NCBI RefSeq assembly: GCF_033118175.1
Contig: NC_083703.1
Location: forward strand, 81,366,001 to 81,430,000
Origin: Dama dama
Lineage: Eukaryota; Chordata; Mammalia; Artiodactyla; Cervidae
DNA length: 64,000 bases
Reading direction: 5' to 3'
This document shows, one piece after another, positions 54,357 to 64,000 of the stretch (positions are counted from its first letter, which is position 1; every line of letters begins with the position of its first letter). The notes under the pieces were generated by a model. The model saw only the letters and a program-made list of their open reading frames with translations, was not told where the DNA came from and ran no database searches. Position numbers and translations under genes: made by a program.

Positions 54357-54550
54357 CTACTCTTTGCAGCCCCATGGATTGTGGCCTGCCAGGCTCCTCT
54401 GTCCACAGAATTCTCCAGGCAAGAATACAGGAGTGGGTTGCCATTTCCTGCTCCAGGGGATCTTCCTGACCCAGGGATCGAACCTGCAGCTCCTGTGTCT
54501 CCCGCTCTAGTTGGTGGCTGCTTTGCCGGCAGCGCCACCTGGGAAGCCCA
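54357..54550 (-). mobile_element. Bov-tA SINE, 3' end truncated
   Basis: CTTTGCAGCCCCATGGATTG to AGCGCCACCTGGGAAGCCC. The last ~20 bp of the Bov-A end are missing. Confidence 0.92.
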
Positions 54551-55129
54551 ATCAAGAAGATAGGCATTTGCTAATAAAGAGGGTTTTATAATTTTAGGGA
54601 AATCTGTGATGTCCAAATTCAAATCTTGTCTCTATGTTTGACTTTTTCTGAATGTGCAATTGACAGAAATAGCTATAATCTCTATTATGGGTAGTTCTAA
54701 AATAGTCAAAGATAATCTGTATAATGGAAGCTGTCATATTTCTCAAGAGTAGCAATAGAAACCATAAAATCATTTGCTAACTTTGAGTCCACTGTGATCA
54801 AATCATTTTTAAAAATATATGAAATCAGACATTCTAAAGGCTGTCACAAAATGCCACCAAGTCTAAATTTTCTTTTGCTTAAGGGCACTAGTGACAGGCC
54901 ACAGTGCAACATATGGGCTTTCTGAGTTTGGAAGTCTGCCATCAGCAAGGCTGGGGCCGCCTGTGGATTTGCTGCCTCAGACTGGAAAAAATTGAATTGT
55001 AAAGAACATTGTTCTCCAGTCGCACCTTCCATGGAGATGGTGACTGCTCTTTTGAGTTAGTGCCAAGGAAGCGTTAGCCGCATTGACATTCTCGTGCTTA
55101 TGGTACCAGAACACAGAAGAATCTAGATT
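54551..55129. other. Unique DNA
   Basis: Nothing recognised. Confidence 0.3.
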
Positions 55130-55257
55130 AGTGGTTCTCAATCTAGCACAGTTTTTCCCACCTGGAGACACATAGCAATGAGTGGAGACATTTTTGCATG
55201 TCATGATTTGGGGAGGGGGTCTTACTGGAATATAATAGAGACCATGGGTGCTGCTAA
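55130..55257 (+). mobile_element. MER5-type hAT element, left part
   Basis: TAGTGGTTCTCAATCTAGCA, GTGGAGACATTTTTGCATGT and CATGGGTGCTGCTAA follow MER5A. Interrupted by the next SINE. Confidence 0.75.
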
Positions 55258-55465
55258 GCAGGCTCCCTGGGTGGCTCAGCGGTAAACCCGCCTGCCAACG
55301 CAGGAGACCCGGGTTCGATCCCTGGGTCAGGAAGACCCCCTGGAGGAGGAAATGGCAACCCACTCCAGTACTCTTGCCTGGGAAATCCCATGGACGGAGG
55401 AGCTACAGTCCATGGGATCACAGTGGGTCAGACATGATGGATGGAGTGAGTAACAGCAACATCAT
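55258..55465 (+). mobile_element. Bov-tA SINE
   Basis: GGCTCCCTGGGTGGCTCAGC to CAGACATGATGGATGGAGTG. Confidence 0.92.
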
Positions 55466-55539
55466 ACTCCTTAGCAGTGGAATGGTGTGATCTCAGCTGT
55501 GTTTTTCAAAGATGCCTCTGATTTCCCTGTGGACAGGTG

Positions 55540-56250
55540 TGCTGTATGTGGGCAGGCACTGAAAATTCGGTTATCACTCTAAGCCATGGGAGAAAAGATG
55601 GTGGTTTGAGTTAGAGGACAGTAGAGGTGAAGAGAAGCAGGAGGATACATACTTAGAGATCATCAAGGTCAATGATAGGAAGGAATCAAGAACGACTCAG
55701 CGTGGAGCTTGAGCTGGTTTGTGAATGAAGTTTCATGTAATCAGAGGATAAAGTCCAGAGGGGAAACCCCCTTGAGAGTATGAATCACGCGGGTTGCAGC
55801 GAGGACTGGAAACAGGAGCCCTGCCTTCGCCACACCAAGTGTCAGATGATAGTTGGAGTCAAGGAGGCAGTTGGATATATAGGGATGTATTTAGAGGGCA
55901 GAGCACTGACTCGGGCAGGGAGACACATTTGAAAGTCCTCTTAGAGGCGTGTTTAAGGATATGCCCTGGATGAGATGTTTCTGGCTAGAAAACAGAGAAG
56001 AGGGCTGATGATGCATCCTTGGGGCGCTGCTATGTCTGGAGGTGGAGTAGAAGCAGCACCAGAGAGGCAGCGAGAAAACAGAAGTGCAGAAATGCAGAGG
56101 TTTCGGAAGGACGGAGTGAGTGCACTGCGTCAGTCACCGAGAAGGATGGGGAAGGTCCAGGGACCTCAGCAGCGTCGGGATCAGCAGTGAACATGATGAA
56201 ACGGGCTCTGTGGAGTCTCAGATAAGGAACCCAGATGGGCGTGATCAGAA
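55540..56250 (-). mobile_element. L2 LINE remnant
   Basis: GGAATCAAGAACGACTCAGC, AAGGAGGCAGTTGGATATAT, AACAGAGAAGAGGGCTGATG and GCATCCTTGGGGCGC follow antisense L2. Confidence 0.62.
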
Positions 56251-57113
56251 GGCACCCGTTGATACCCTAAGCTTTCTGATACCACTCATGTTTGACCCTT
56301 ATGACTTGAGACACTAATAAATAGTTAAATAAGAACGAACAAAACCAATATGGTTTCACTTATATGAATCAGAAATTTTTTTCAGCTGATTTCATATATA
56401 TGGGAACCATACTAGTAAATATCTTCCATGTGTTCATTTATTATTTAATTTTTAAATACAAATATATACAGGGCATTCCTCACACAGGTTGTGGAGTAGG
56501 GGCCTGGTGTTACAGAGGTGAGGAAAGACACGCTGTTTCCTTTATCCTGATGAAAGGACAAGACAGAAAGAGATAATGAAGAGGTCACTTTGTAAGTTGT
56601 GTAGGCGCCTTGAGGGAAACAGTCAGGGTGCGTGAAGAGTGAACAATGGTGGGTGTCTCCAGGGTAGATGGGTTGATTCCAGGACTCGCTGAACTTGAAG
56701 GATGCAGACTCTGCCATGCTGGTTGCTGAAGAGGAACTGTGCAAAAAAGGATGGCCCAGCGGTGCCGAGTCCGGCGAACCCCCCGAGTGGGAAAGCACTT
56801 GCACATTTCAGAAGCACCCTGTGTGAGGGGCAGGTGCAGGATTGGGCTAGGGAAGCAGGCAGGGCCTCCTTAGGAGGGAACTTGAATATTCATTTGCTAT
56901 TCATTGAATATCTTTCCAAAGTTTCCTGAACAACTATTTGTTTAAAAATAAAAAATTTTTTTTGAGTAACACATAAATCAGAAAGAAGTATTTCGTAGTA
57001 CAATATTCCTAGACAGCATTTTAGCAATTCGCATTACAGGAAATAATTTTCCACATTCACAAATTGATATATAAGAATGTCCACTTGCATTTCTGAAACT
57101 CCTTAAATTCTGC
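56251..57113. other. Unique DNA
   Basis: Nothing recognised. Open frames at 56445-56817 (minus) have no domain. Confidence 0.3.
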
Positions 57114-57125
57114 GCTTAAAACTAG

Positions 57126-57351
57126 TGTGGTGGTGATCGTGGCTTAGTCGCTAAGTTTTCGACTTTTTTTGTTTTTGACTCTTACAACCCCTTGGACTAT
57201 AGCCGGCCAGGCTCCTCTGTCCATGGGATTTTCCCAGGCAAGAATACTGGAGTGGGTAGCCATTCCCTTCTTCAGAGACTCTTCCCAACCCAGGGAATGG
57301 GTTCTCCTGCATTGCAGGTGGATTCCCTACTGCTGAGCCACCAGGAAGTCT
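57126..57351 (-). mobile_element. Bov-tA SINE with 12-bp TSD
   Basis: GTGGCTTAGTCGCTAAGTTT (with a T-rich insertion) to GAGCCACCAGGAAGTC. Direct repeats GCTTAAAACTAG at 57114-57125 and 57352-57363. Confidence 0.95.
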
Positions 57352-57429
57352 GCTTAAAACTAGAAGATGTTATCAAGTGTAGTTTGTATCTTAAGAGAGC
57401 TGATTTTTTTAAAAAGAAAAGAGTACCTG

Positions 57430-57680
57430 ATGTAGCAAAATATTAAAAATAATCTAATGTTCATTAATATGAATTGGTTAATACCTTCTGGTCCATTCAT
57501 ACTCTCATTAGACAGCCATAACAATTTCTGAAATAGTTTATTTCATTGACATGAAAAAAATCCATAATATTTAGTAAGCAAAGATGAGTCAAAAAGAGCA
57601 AATATAATTTTATTTGTATTTAACTTAGAAAGATAAACATATCCTATAGATATACATATAAAACAGACTAAGAATAATTT
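57430..57680 (+). mobile_element. L1M LINE 3' UTR remnant
   Basis: TAATGTTCATTAATATGAAT, ATTCATACTCTCATTAGACA and TTAGTAAGCAAAGATGAGTC follow old L1 3' UTR order. Confidence 0.5.
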
Positions 57681-57942
57681 TTTTTTTCCTGAGTGTTGAG
57701 ATTCTGGGTAATTTTTACTCACTTCTTTCTACTTTCCTTTGTTATCTGATTTTTTTTTAATTGAGCATCATGAAGTACTTTGTGTTAGAAAAACACTAAA
57801 GTTTTTACTATGTTTAAACAGAACAAACTTCAGCAGCAACAGAAAAGGACATTTTTGTGAGTTAAGTGCTGCAGTTTAATCACATCTTTAGGAACCACTG
57901 AATACAGCCCCCACCTCATTTCAAAAGAATCGAGTGTTAGAA
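57681..57942. other. Unique AT-rich DNA
   Basis: Nothing recognised. Confidence 0.3.
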
Positions 57943-58149
57943 TTAACGTCTACTGTGACGACCACCTGTTCTGGAAAACAGGCCAGATGGCGTTTGTCTT
58001 CTCTCTCTGATGTGCTTTAAGAGGGTATTATTGGACCTTGTAGAAGCTTCTCGGCAGCAATAGTTACAAAACATCTTTGCAACTAGGTCATTCCAGTTAT
58101 CTTTTAACAAAGAGGCAAGACATTTAAAAAATGTCTGTCTCACAACTTA
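57943..58149 (-). pseudogene. Possible BED-finger (hAT-type) fossil
   Basis: An open minus-strand frame of about 66 codons without recognised repeat. It contains NWNDLVAKMFCNYCCREAST followed by RSNNTLLKHIRER. The order W, K, C-x2-C, S/T, L-L-K-H resembles a BED-type zinc finger of hAT transposases or ZBED proteins. The final Cys/His ligand is not apparent. The similarity is by eye and could be chance. Confidence 0.22.
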
Positions 58150-59016
58150 TCCGGTAGATATTGAATGTGTTTGTCCAAAGGAGTTCATGTTTATATCCAT
58201 CCTCTCGTTTTTCTTGGGTAGGATGTTTTCATCCTCCTGCCTTTGAGTAGCTGACCCTGAAAGGGACGGGACGTGATTAAGACACGCCCACAGACAATTA
58301 CACTACATGGTGGAAGGCACGACTAGGACAGATTGGTAAAAAAAAAACCATCGCATTGCAAGGTGAAGGGCATTTCCAAGGTTGTTTTTTTTTTTTAAGT
58401 CAAAGTTTACTGAAGGTGTATCACATGTTCATACTTTTTATGGACTGAACTTGAGTAATTCTTTTTATTTTCGTAGCAGAAACATCCAAAGACCTCAGTC
58501 TAACACAGATGACCTTCCATTTATGTTGTAAATTAAAACGATAAAACCCAAGCCAGTGTAAATTGGTAGTCCTTTTTGTTCAATGCTTCATCTTCTGTGC
58601 ACAGATTATTTTTATTATGGATTTTCCATGCTACAGATTTTCTGACTACTGGACTGTTAGAGGGGCTAAATGACTCAAATTAGGCATGGTTTAATTGGTG
58701 ACCATTCAACAAGTATGCTTTGATCACCTCTTGAAGTGCATACTTTCCAAATCCTGAGATTTGGTGTGGCGTATAGCAAAGGATTAAGCATTAAATTCCA
58801 GCTCATCTTTTTTAAAAGTTTCATGAATTTTCTTAAATGTTCAGGTATTGAGATGTATTTACATCTGAGATTTACGTCTCAGTGGGGTGTTTGTTCTGAA
58901 GTCTACACCTAAGGTGAAAAGCATGTTTTGTCCAGCATCACGTAAATCTACCTGTCCAGCGGGGTATGCACCTTTGCTCAGGGACCCGGAAGTCTCGTCT
59001 CTTGTTGATTCCACGC
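58150..59016. other. Unique DNA
   Basis: Short A and T runs (58339-58347, 58385-58396). No gene. Confidence 0.35.
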
Positions 59017-59228
59017 TGTGTGTGGATGCTCGGTCACTTCCTGTCCAACTCTGTGCCACCCCGTGGACTGTAGCCCGCCCGGCTCCTCTGTCCATGGGAT
59101 TCTCCAGGCAAGGATCCTGGAGTGGGTTGCCGTGCCCTCCTCCAGGGGATCTTCCCCACCCAGGGATCAAGCCTGCATCTCCTGTATTGCAGGCGGATTC
59201 TTTACCCACGGAGCCAACTGGGAAGCCC
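59017..59228 (-). mobile_element. Bov-tA SINE
   Basis: GTGTGTGGATGCTCGGTCAC to GAGCCAACTGGGAAGCCCC. Confidence 0.93.
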
Positions 59229-60089
59229 CTGATTCTACTTCAACTTCTCTCCTTTTCTAATCTAAAGAAATATTTTCCACTCTAATGGGTTAGAAAGCAG
59301 TGCTTTTATTCATCATTTATTTCCCCAAGCTTGTGAGTCACTAGTTGAACTTCATTTAAAATATAATAAAGCCTATTCAATCATATTTTTCCCTACAAAG
59401 GATTAATAATATTTTTTTGTTGGAACCAAAAAGGCATGTTGTCAGGACTCTATGAAATTTAATTTACAGCTAGTAAGGTATTTGCTACTTCAGTCTTTAT
59501 CAAACCATTTCCAAGTTCTATTTTTAATCCAGGTAACAGAACATCCATATATAATATAGTAGTGTCACATGTGTGTAATACACTGTGAGTAATTATACAC
59601 ATGTTAAAACATGGCTCAAAATGTTTTAACTGAGAGAAGTGCATGGATTGCTTATTTAACGTGAGTTGGGCTTGGCAACCAGTGATGTGGTAATTATATT
59701 TGGAGGAGAGTCAGGGTACAAAATGAAAATTCCAATAGGGTCGGGAAACAGAGTTTAGTATTTTAAAAATATTTTCTAGCCTCTCACACACTATCTGCCC
59801 TTGAAGGGTTCACAAACTCCAGGCAATAATCAGTCCCGTGCTGGCTTGCCCCTTTCATCATAGCCCGAGACAAGTGAGGGCTGCCACATTGCCTGGTTCT
59901 GCCCTTCTCCTGCGTGCCCGCTGCCATCCTGGCTTTTCTCAGACAGGGCACACTCCCCTGGACTGTCTCCCTCACTGGACTTTGCCTTGCTGTATTTCCT
60001 TAGGCCCTCCTTGATCCAGCCTCACCTACAGAGACCTGCTTGACCGTTTCTCGTGGAGGTGACATTCTCCTTCCTTAGAAATTCCAGAG
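59229..60089. other. Unique DNA, possible L2 at the right end
   Basis: 59880-60080 has a loose L2-like pattern (GGCCCTCCTTGATCCAGCCT). The rest is unrecognised. Confidence 0.3.
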
Positions 60090-60290
60090 CAGTGGCACAT
60101 GGATAGGGCAGGCCTGGATGTCTCACAGTGAGCTGGTAGCTCTTTAAAAACCTGTTTTCCAGGGTTTTCCCCTGGAGTCTGATTTAGTGGGTTCAGAGAA
60201 GAAAGTCATTGGGCATTGCTTGGGAATCTGTATTTCTAAAAGCTCTCCAGTTAATTCCAATGGACAATTGTGCTCAGAAAATCAGAAACA
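60090..60290 (+). mobile_element. hAT-type MITE (MER5/MER20-like), diverged
   Basis: GAGCTGGTAGCTCTTTAAAA, GAGTCTGATTTAGTGGGTTC and GGGAATCTGTATTTCTAAAA follow a common old hAT-Charlie non-autonomous element. Confidence 0.5.
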
Positions 60291-60446
60291 TCCAGAGATC
60301 TTGCTTACTGGATATTTAGCCCAGCCTCCCTGATGGTGTTCATTATCTTTTTAGTAATTACCTCATCATCCTAAATTGATTGTAAATAACTCAGAGTCAG
60401 GGATTATTGTTATTTTGCTGTGGTAGGTAATCAAAAAATCATTTGT

Positions 60447-61275
60447 TGTTGTTCAGTCGCTAAGTCATGTCCGACTTTTTGCGACCCCATGAACTGCAGC
60501 ACACCAGGCTTCTCTGTCCATCACCATCTCCCAGAGCTTGATCAAACTCATGTCTATTGAGTCAGTGACACCATCCAACCATCTCATCCTCTGTCACCCC
60601 CTTCTCCTCCCGCCTTCAATCTTTCCCAACTTCAGGGTCTTTTTAAATGAGTCAGCTTTTTGCATCAGTTGGCCAAAGCACTGGAACTTCAGCTTCAACA
60701 TCAGTCCTTCCAGTGAATATTCTGTACTGATTTCCTTTAGGATGGACTGGTTTGATCTCCTTGCAGTCCAAGGGACTCTCAAGAGTCTTTTCCAACACCA
60801 CAGTTCAAAAGCATCAATTCTTTGGTGCTCAGCCTTCTTTATGGTCTCTTTATGGTCTCACATCCATACATGACTACTGGAAAACCACAGCTCTGACTAT
60901 ATAGACTTTTGTCGGCAAAGTGATGCCTCTACTTTTTATTTATTTATTTTTTTCTTTTTTTGCCTCTGCTTTTTAATATGCTGTCTAGGTTTATTGTAGC
61001 TTTTCTTCCGAGGAGCAAGTGTCTTTTAATTTCATGGCTGCAGTCACCGTCCACAGTGATTTTGGAGCCCAGAAAATAGTCTGTCACTGTTTCCACTTTT
61101 CCCCCGTTTGCCATGAAGTGATGGGACCGAATGTCATGATCCTAGTTTTTTGAATGTTGAGTTTTAAGCCAGTTTTTCACTCTCCTATTTCATCCTCATC
61201 AAGAGGCTCTTTGGTTCCTCTTCAATTTCTGCCATTAGAGTGGTATCATCTGCATATCTAAGGTAATTCATTATC
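60447..61275 (-). mobile_element. BovB LINE 3' part with internal tail-only insertion
   Basis: GTTGTTGTTCAGTCGCTAAG through AGGACTGGTTTGATCTCC to GTGGTATCATCTGCATATCT (complement of the YADD region). It contains an 11-bp tandem duplication (CTTTATGGTCT type) at about 60837-60860 and a T-rich insertion at 60939-60960 flanked by TGCCTCTRCTTTTTA. Confidence 0.94.
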
Positions 61276-62807
61276 AAATAAGGATTGATGGATGGATGGG
61301 TCTTAATGCACTGAGCTCTTTCTAGGATTATTCTATGAGACATTATGAAATACTAATGAAATTAATGGAGTTCTAAGGAAAAAGTAGATAACGTTAATAA
61401 CTGAATCCCTTGCATGCCACTAGGTGAGTGTTCATTTTCACTCTTGAATTTTTATTTAAAAAAAGCTATGATGCTCTGAAATTCCTCCATGTGTTTCTTC
61501 CAATCAGAGTAAATGATCTTTTAAAAACTTAAAAAATTGTTTCTACAAATTTCTCTCAAGTTATCTCTAAGCAAATAACGTTCAAAGGATTTTATTTTTA
61601 ATGAGAGGAGCTTTGAATCAGAAAACGAATATGCAGAAACCAATTAACAGCCAGTAAATTAGAATAAAAAGAAAGAACTTTTCTACTATCAAAAGAGAGC
61701 TCTCATTTACATGCAAATATGTGGAGGGAAAAAACATTGTAAGCAGCAATTTATCTTTAATGGATAGCAGACCTAGACAAGAGACACAGATCGATAGTTT
61801 CTCAAACCCACTTCTGGTTAGAATGGCAAAGAAATGGGCCAGCATGCTTAAGGATGAACTATTTTAGTAATAGTTACTAAATTATTATTTAGTAATCTTG
61901 CCACATGAGAAAATTTATTAATTCACCCAATTGGCATTTGTATGTAAATTGTTCATTAACAACCCTCAGAATAAATTTAGAATATCTAGATCCATAGATC
62001 GTCCATGCTTCTGTCTTCTGTACTGTGAGAGATGCCGTGTTTTTCAAGAAGAGGAACTACTCTAAAGACGAATGATTACAGATGGCATAGGGCCGTTGGG
62101 GCATTGAATGCTCTAAGTCTGTGCTTAGTGAACAACTAAGATACACATTTAATTATTTTGACATTCATAGAAGGCTAGGCCTATTGATGATTTAGTTGTG
62201 ATTTTCAGAAGTTTCCCTAGTGCAGTGGTGATTAACTGGTGGTTTTGATATTTGTTAATGAGGGGTGTGTTTTGTTTCCTTAATGGACTCTACCCATCCC
62301 TGTATCCCCATCTACCCACCACCCACCCGAAAGCCAAGAGCCAGCATTCGTTATGGGGACCAACTGTGTCACGTGGAGGGAACGGAAGGATTTCTCATTT
62401 GCATTCTTCCCCAGCCTGGCGTCATTCTTTCCTTCTTATCTGCTGACAACTTTACGTTCCGCTGTCAGTTTAGTAAAAAGCATTTTGGCAGGCAGTGTTT
62501 ATGAAAGTCTACAACAGCTAAGGAATAAACACTTGATCCAGGAAGAATTTTCACTGAAAATCCCTTAGTCCAGAGAAAGTTAACTGCTCATGGCAGGGAG
62601 CATTGTACCCTAAATCATTTCCAACCTGGTTATCTCAAACTAACAAATCAATTCTTTTCCTTGGAAAAACAAAATACTTCACAAAACATGCTTAAGAATT
62701 GATCTGTAAATTCTATATATAATGTATAGTATGTGATGTATACATGAATGTTGAAACGGCTGTTATGCTCTCTGCATGCTTTATATATGCAATGCATGTG
62801 CAGGCGT
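61276..62807. other. About 1.5 kb AT-rich unique DNA
   Basis: No recognised repeat or gene. An ATTTGCAT octamer at 62397-62404 and a CACGTG E-box at about 62370 are isolated motifs. The frame 62353-62568 has no domain. Confidence 0.35.
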
Positions 62808-63005
62808 GTGAGTGCTCAGTCATGTCTGACCTTTGTGACCCCGCGGATTGTAGCCCACCAGACTCCTCTGTCCATGGGATTTCCCAGGCCAGAATCCTGG
62901 AGTGGGATGCCATTTCCTCCTCCAGGGAATCTTCTGGACCCAGGGATGGAACCCGTGTCTCTTGCTTCTCCTGCATGGGCAGGCAGGTTCTTTACCACTA
63001 GGGGC
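62808..63005 (-). mobile_element. Bov-tA SINE
   Basis: GAGTGCTCAGTCATGTCTGA to CTTTACCACTAGGGGCACTG. The extreme head is altered. Confidence 0.92.
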
Positions 63006-63042
63006 ACTGCATATATATATATGTACACACACACACACGTAT
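63006..63042. repeat. (AT)n-(CA)n compound microsatellite
   Basis: About six AT units, then CA units, between a SINE and a BovB. Confidence 0.82.
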
Positions 63043-63590
63043 GTTGTTGCTTAGTCATTAAGTCATGTTCAACTCTTTGTGACCTCATAGACTACTGCTT
63101 GCCAGGTGCCTCTGTCCTCCACTGTCTCCTGGAATTTGCTCAAATTCATGTCCATTGAGTTGGTGCTGCTTTCTAACCATCTCATCCCCTGCTGTGGCCC
63201 CTACTTTTGCCTTCAATCTTTCCCAGCATCAGGATCTTTTCCAATGAGTTGGCTCTCTGCATCAAGTGGCCAAAATTTTGGAGCTTCAGCTTCAGCATCA
63301 GTCCTTCCAATGAATATTCAGGGCTGATCTCCTTTAGGATGGACTGGTTGGATCTCCTTGCAGTCCAAGGGACTCTCAAGAGTCTTCTCCAAAACTGGAG
63401 TTCAAAAGTGTAAATTCTTTTGTGCTCAGCTTTCTTTATAGTCCAACTCTCACAGCACATGGGTACTGGAAAAACCATAGCTTCGTCTCTAAAGACCTTT
63501 GTCAGCAAAGTGATGTCTCTGCTTTTTAGTATGTTGTCTAGGTTTGTCATGGCTTTCCTTCCAAGAAGCAAGCATACATATGATACATGC
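63043..63590 (-). mobile_element. BovB LINE 3' end
   Basis: GTTGTTGCTTAGTCATTAAG through CCTTTAGGATGGACTGGTTG to GGCTTTCCTTCCAAGAAGCA. In reverse it codes WTARRSNQSILKEISPEYSL. Confidence 0.93.
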
Positions 63591-63624
63591 ATTTCATATA
63601 CATTTCATGTATTACGTTCTTTGT

Positions 63625-63930
63625 TCAATATTTTCAGCCTATGCCATTCCCTTACTCAAAACCCTTTCTGGCCTCTTATCCCTTTGAGAATAAAATTCGA
63701 AGTCCCCACCGTGGCCTGTGAGGCCAGAGAAGAGATTTACCTCCTCATCTTTCAGATCCAGTGTTCCACTCCAGCTGTTATTTGTCCTAATTCAGCCACT
63801 GACCTTTTTAATTTTTTTCCCTTTTCCTTGAACTTGACAAGCTTGTTCTTATCTTAGTATTTGCACTACTAGGTTTCTCTGCCTGGAATGCTTGCCCTCG
63901 TGATCTTTCTATGGCTGGCTCTTTTCTTTT
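63625..63930 (+). mobile_element. L2 LINE fragment
   Basis: AAAACCCTTTCTGGCCTCTT, GAATAAAATTCGAAGTCCCC, ACCGTGGCCTGTGAGGCC and TTCTCTGCCTGGAATGCTTG are sense L2. Confidence 0.82.
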
Positions 63931-63946
63931 CTGTAAATCTAGCTCT

Positions 63947-64000
63947 TAGTAATTCCCTGGCTGCCAGTGGTTAGGACTCCACACTTGCATTTCAGGGTTG
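63947..64000 (+). mobile_element. CHR-type SINE, start only
   Basis: TAATTCCCTGGCTGCCAGTG and GTTAGGACTCCACACTTGC. It runs off the right window edge. Confidence 0.82.

Noticed and set aside
62370..62404. E-box CACGTG and octamer ATTTGCAT close together
   Set aside because: Single short motifs of this kind are expected by chance in 64 kb. No other regulatory context was seen.

Overview
This window is nuclear DNA from a ruminant, very probably a bovid (cattle, sheep or goat type). The evidence is the repeat content. There are about 25 Bov-tA/Bov-A2 SINEs (tRNA-Glu-like head plus Bov-A body), ten BovB (RTE) LINE pieces, cetartiodactyl CHR-type tRNA SINEs and ruminant L1 3' ends, lying on an older mammalian layer of L2, MIR, MaLR/MLT1 LTRs, L1M, MER5-type hAT and Tigger/mariner DNA transposons. 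The exact species cannot be told from the sequence alone. Repeat family names were assigned by reading against remembered consensus sequences, so borders are approximate (about 10-30 bp) unless target-site duplications are given.

I find no convincing protein-coding gene. Nearly every open frame longer than 60 codons lies in a SINE, a BovB/L1 fragment or a minisatellite. The window is best read as intergenic or deep intronic. Three non-repeat stretches deserve a check as possible exons or fossils (36273-36424, about 53975-54152, and 57943-58149 on the minus strand). One orphan CpG island (about 29925-30470) is a possible promoter.

Layout. 1-5.6 kb: BovB endonuclease fragment, an MLT1-like LTR, a BovB with a 5' inversion, and an L2 carrying an inverted Bov-tA pair. 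5.6-16 kb: AT-rich unique DNA with L1M, MIR, CHR and Bov-tA copies, ending in a CpG-rich stretch. 16-29 kb: L1M, MLT1/MLT2 LTRs and many Bov-tA. 29-35 kb: MLT1, a mariner hairpin resembling the ruminant miR-2284/2285 source element, the CpG island, CHR SINEs, L2 and a Tigger-type deletion derivative. 35-46 kb: BovB fragments, a composite L2 cut by younger elements, an L1 whose 3' UTR contains a G-quadruplex-type minisatellite (42.3-42.6 kb), and a BovB inserted in a MIR. 46-64 kb: a pyrimidine tract, a MER5-type element split by L1, a GT-rich minisatellite with 35/34-bp units (50.3-50.9 kb), CpG-dense CHR SINEs in an L2, and further Bov-tA and BovB copies.

The main observations are the mariner hairpin beside the CpG island, the two minisatellites, and several well-resolved insertion histories (twin-primed BovB, single-TSD SINE pair, tail-only insertion, nested elements). 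No new gene system is visible.
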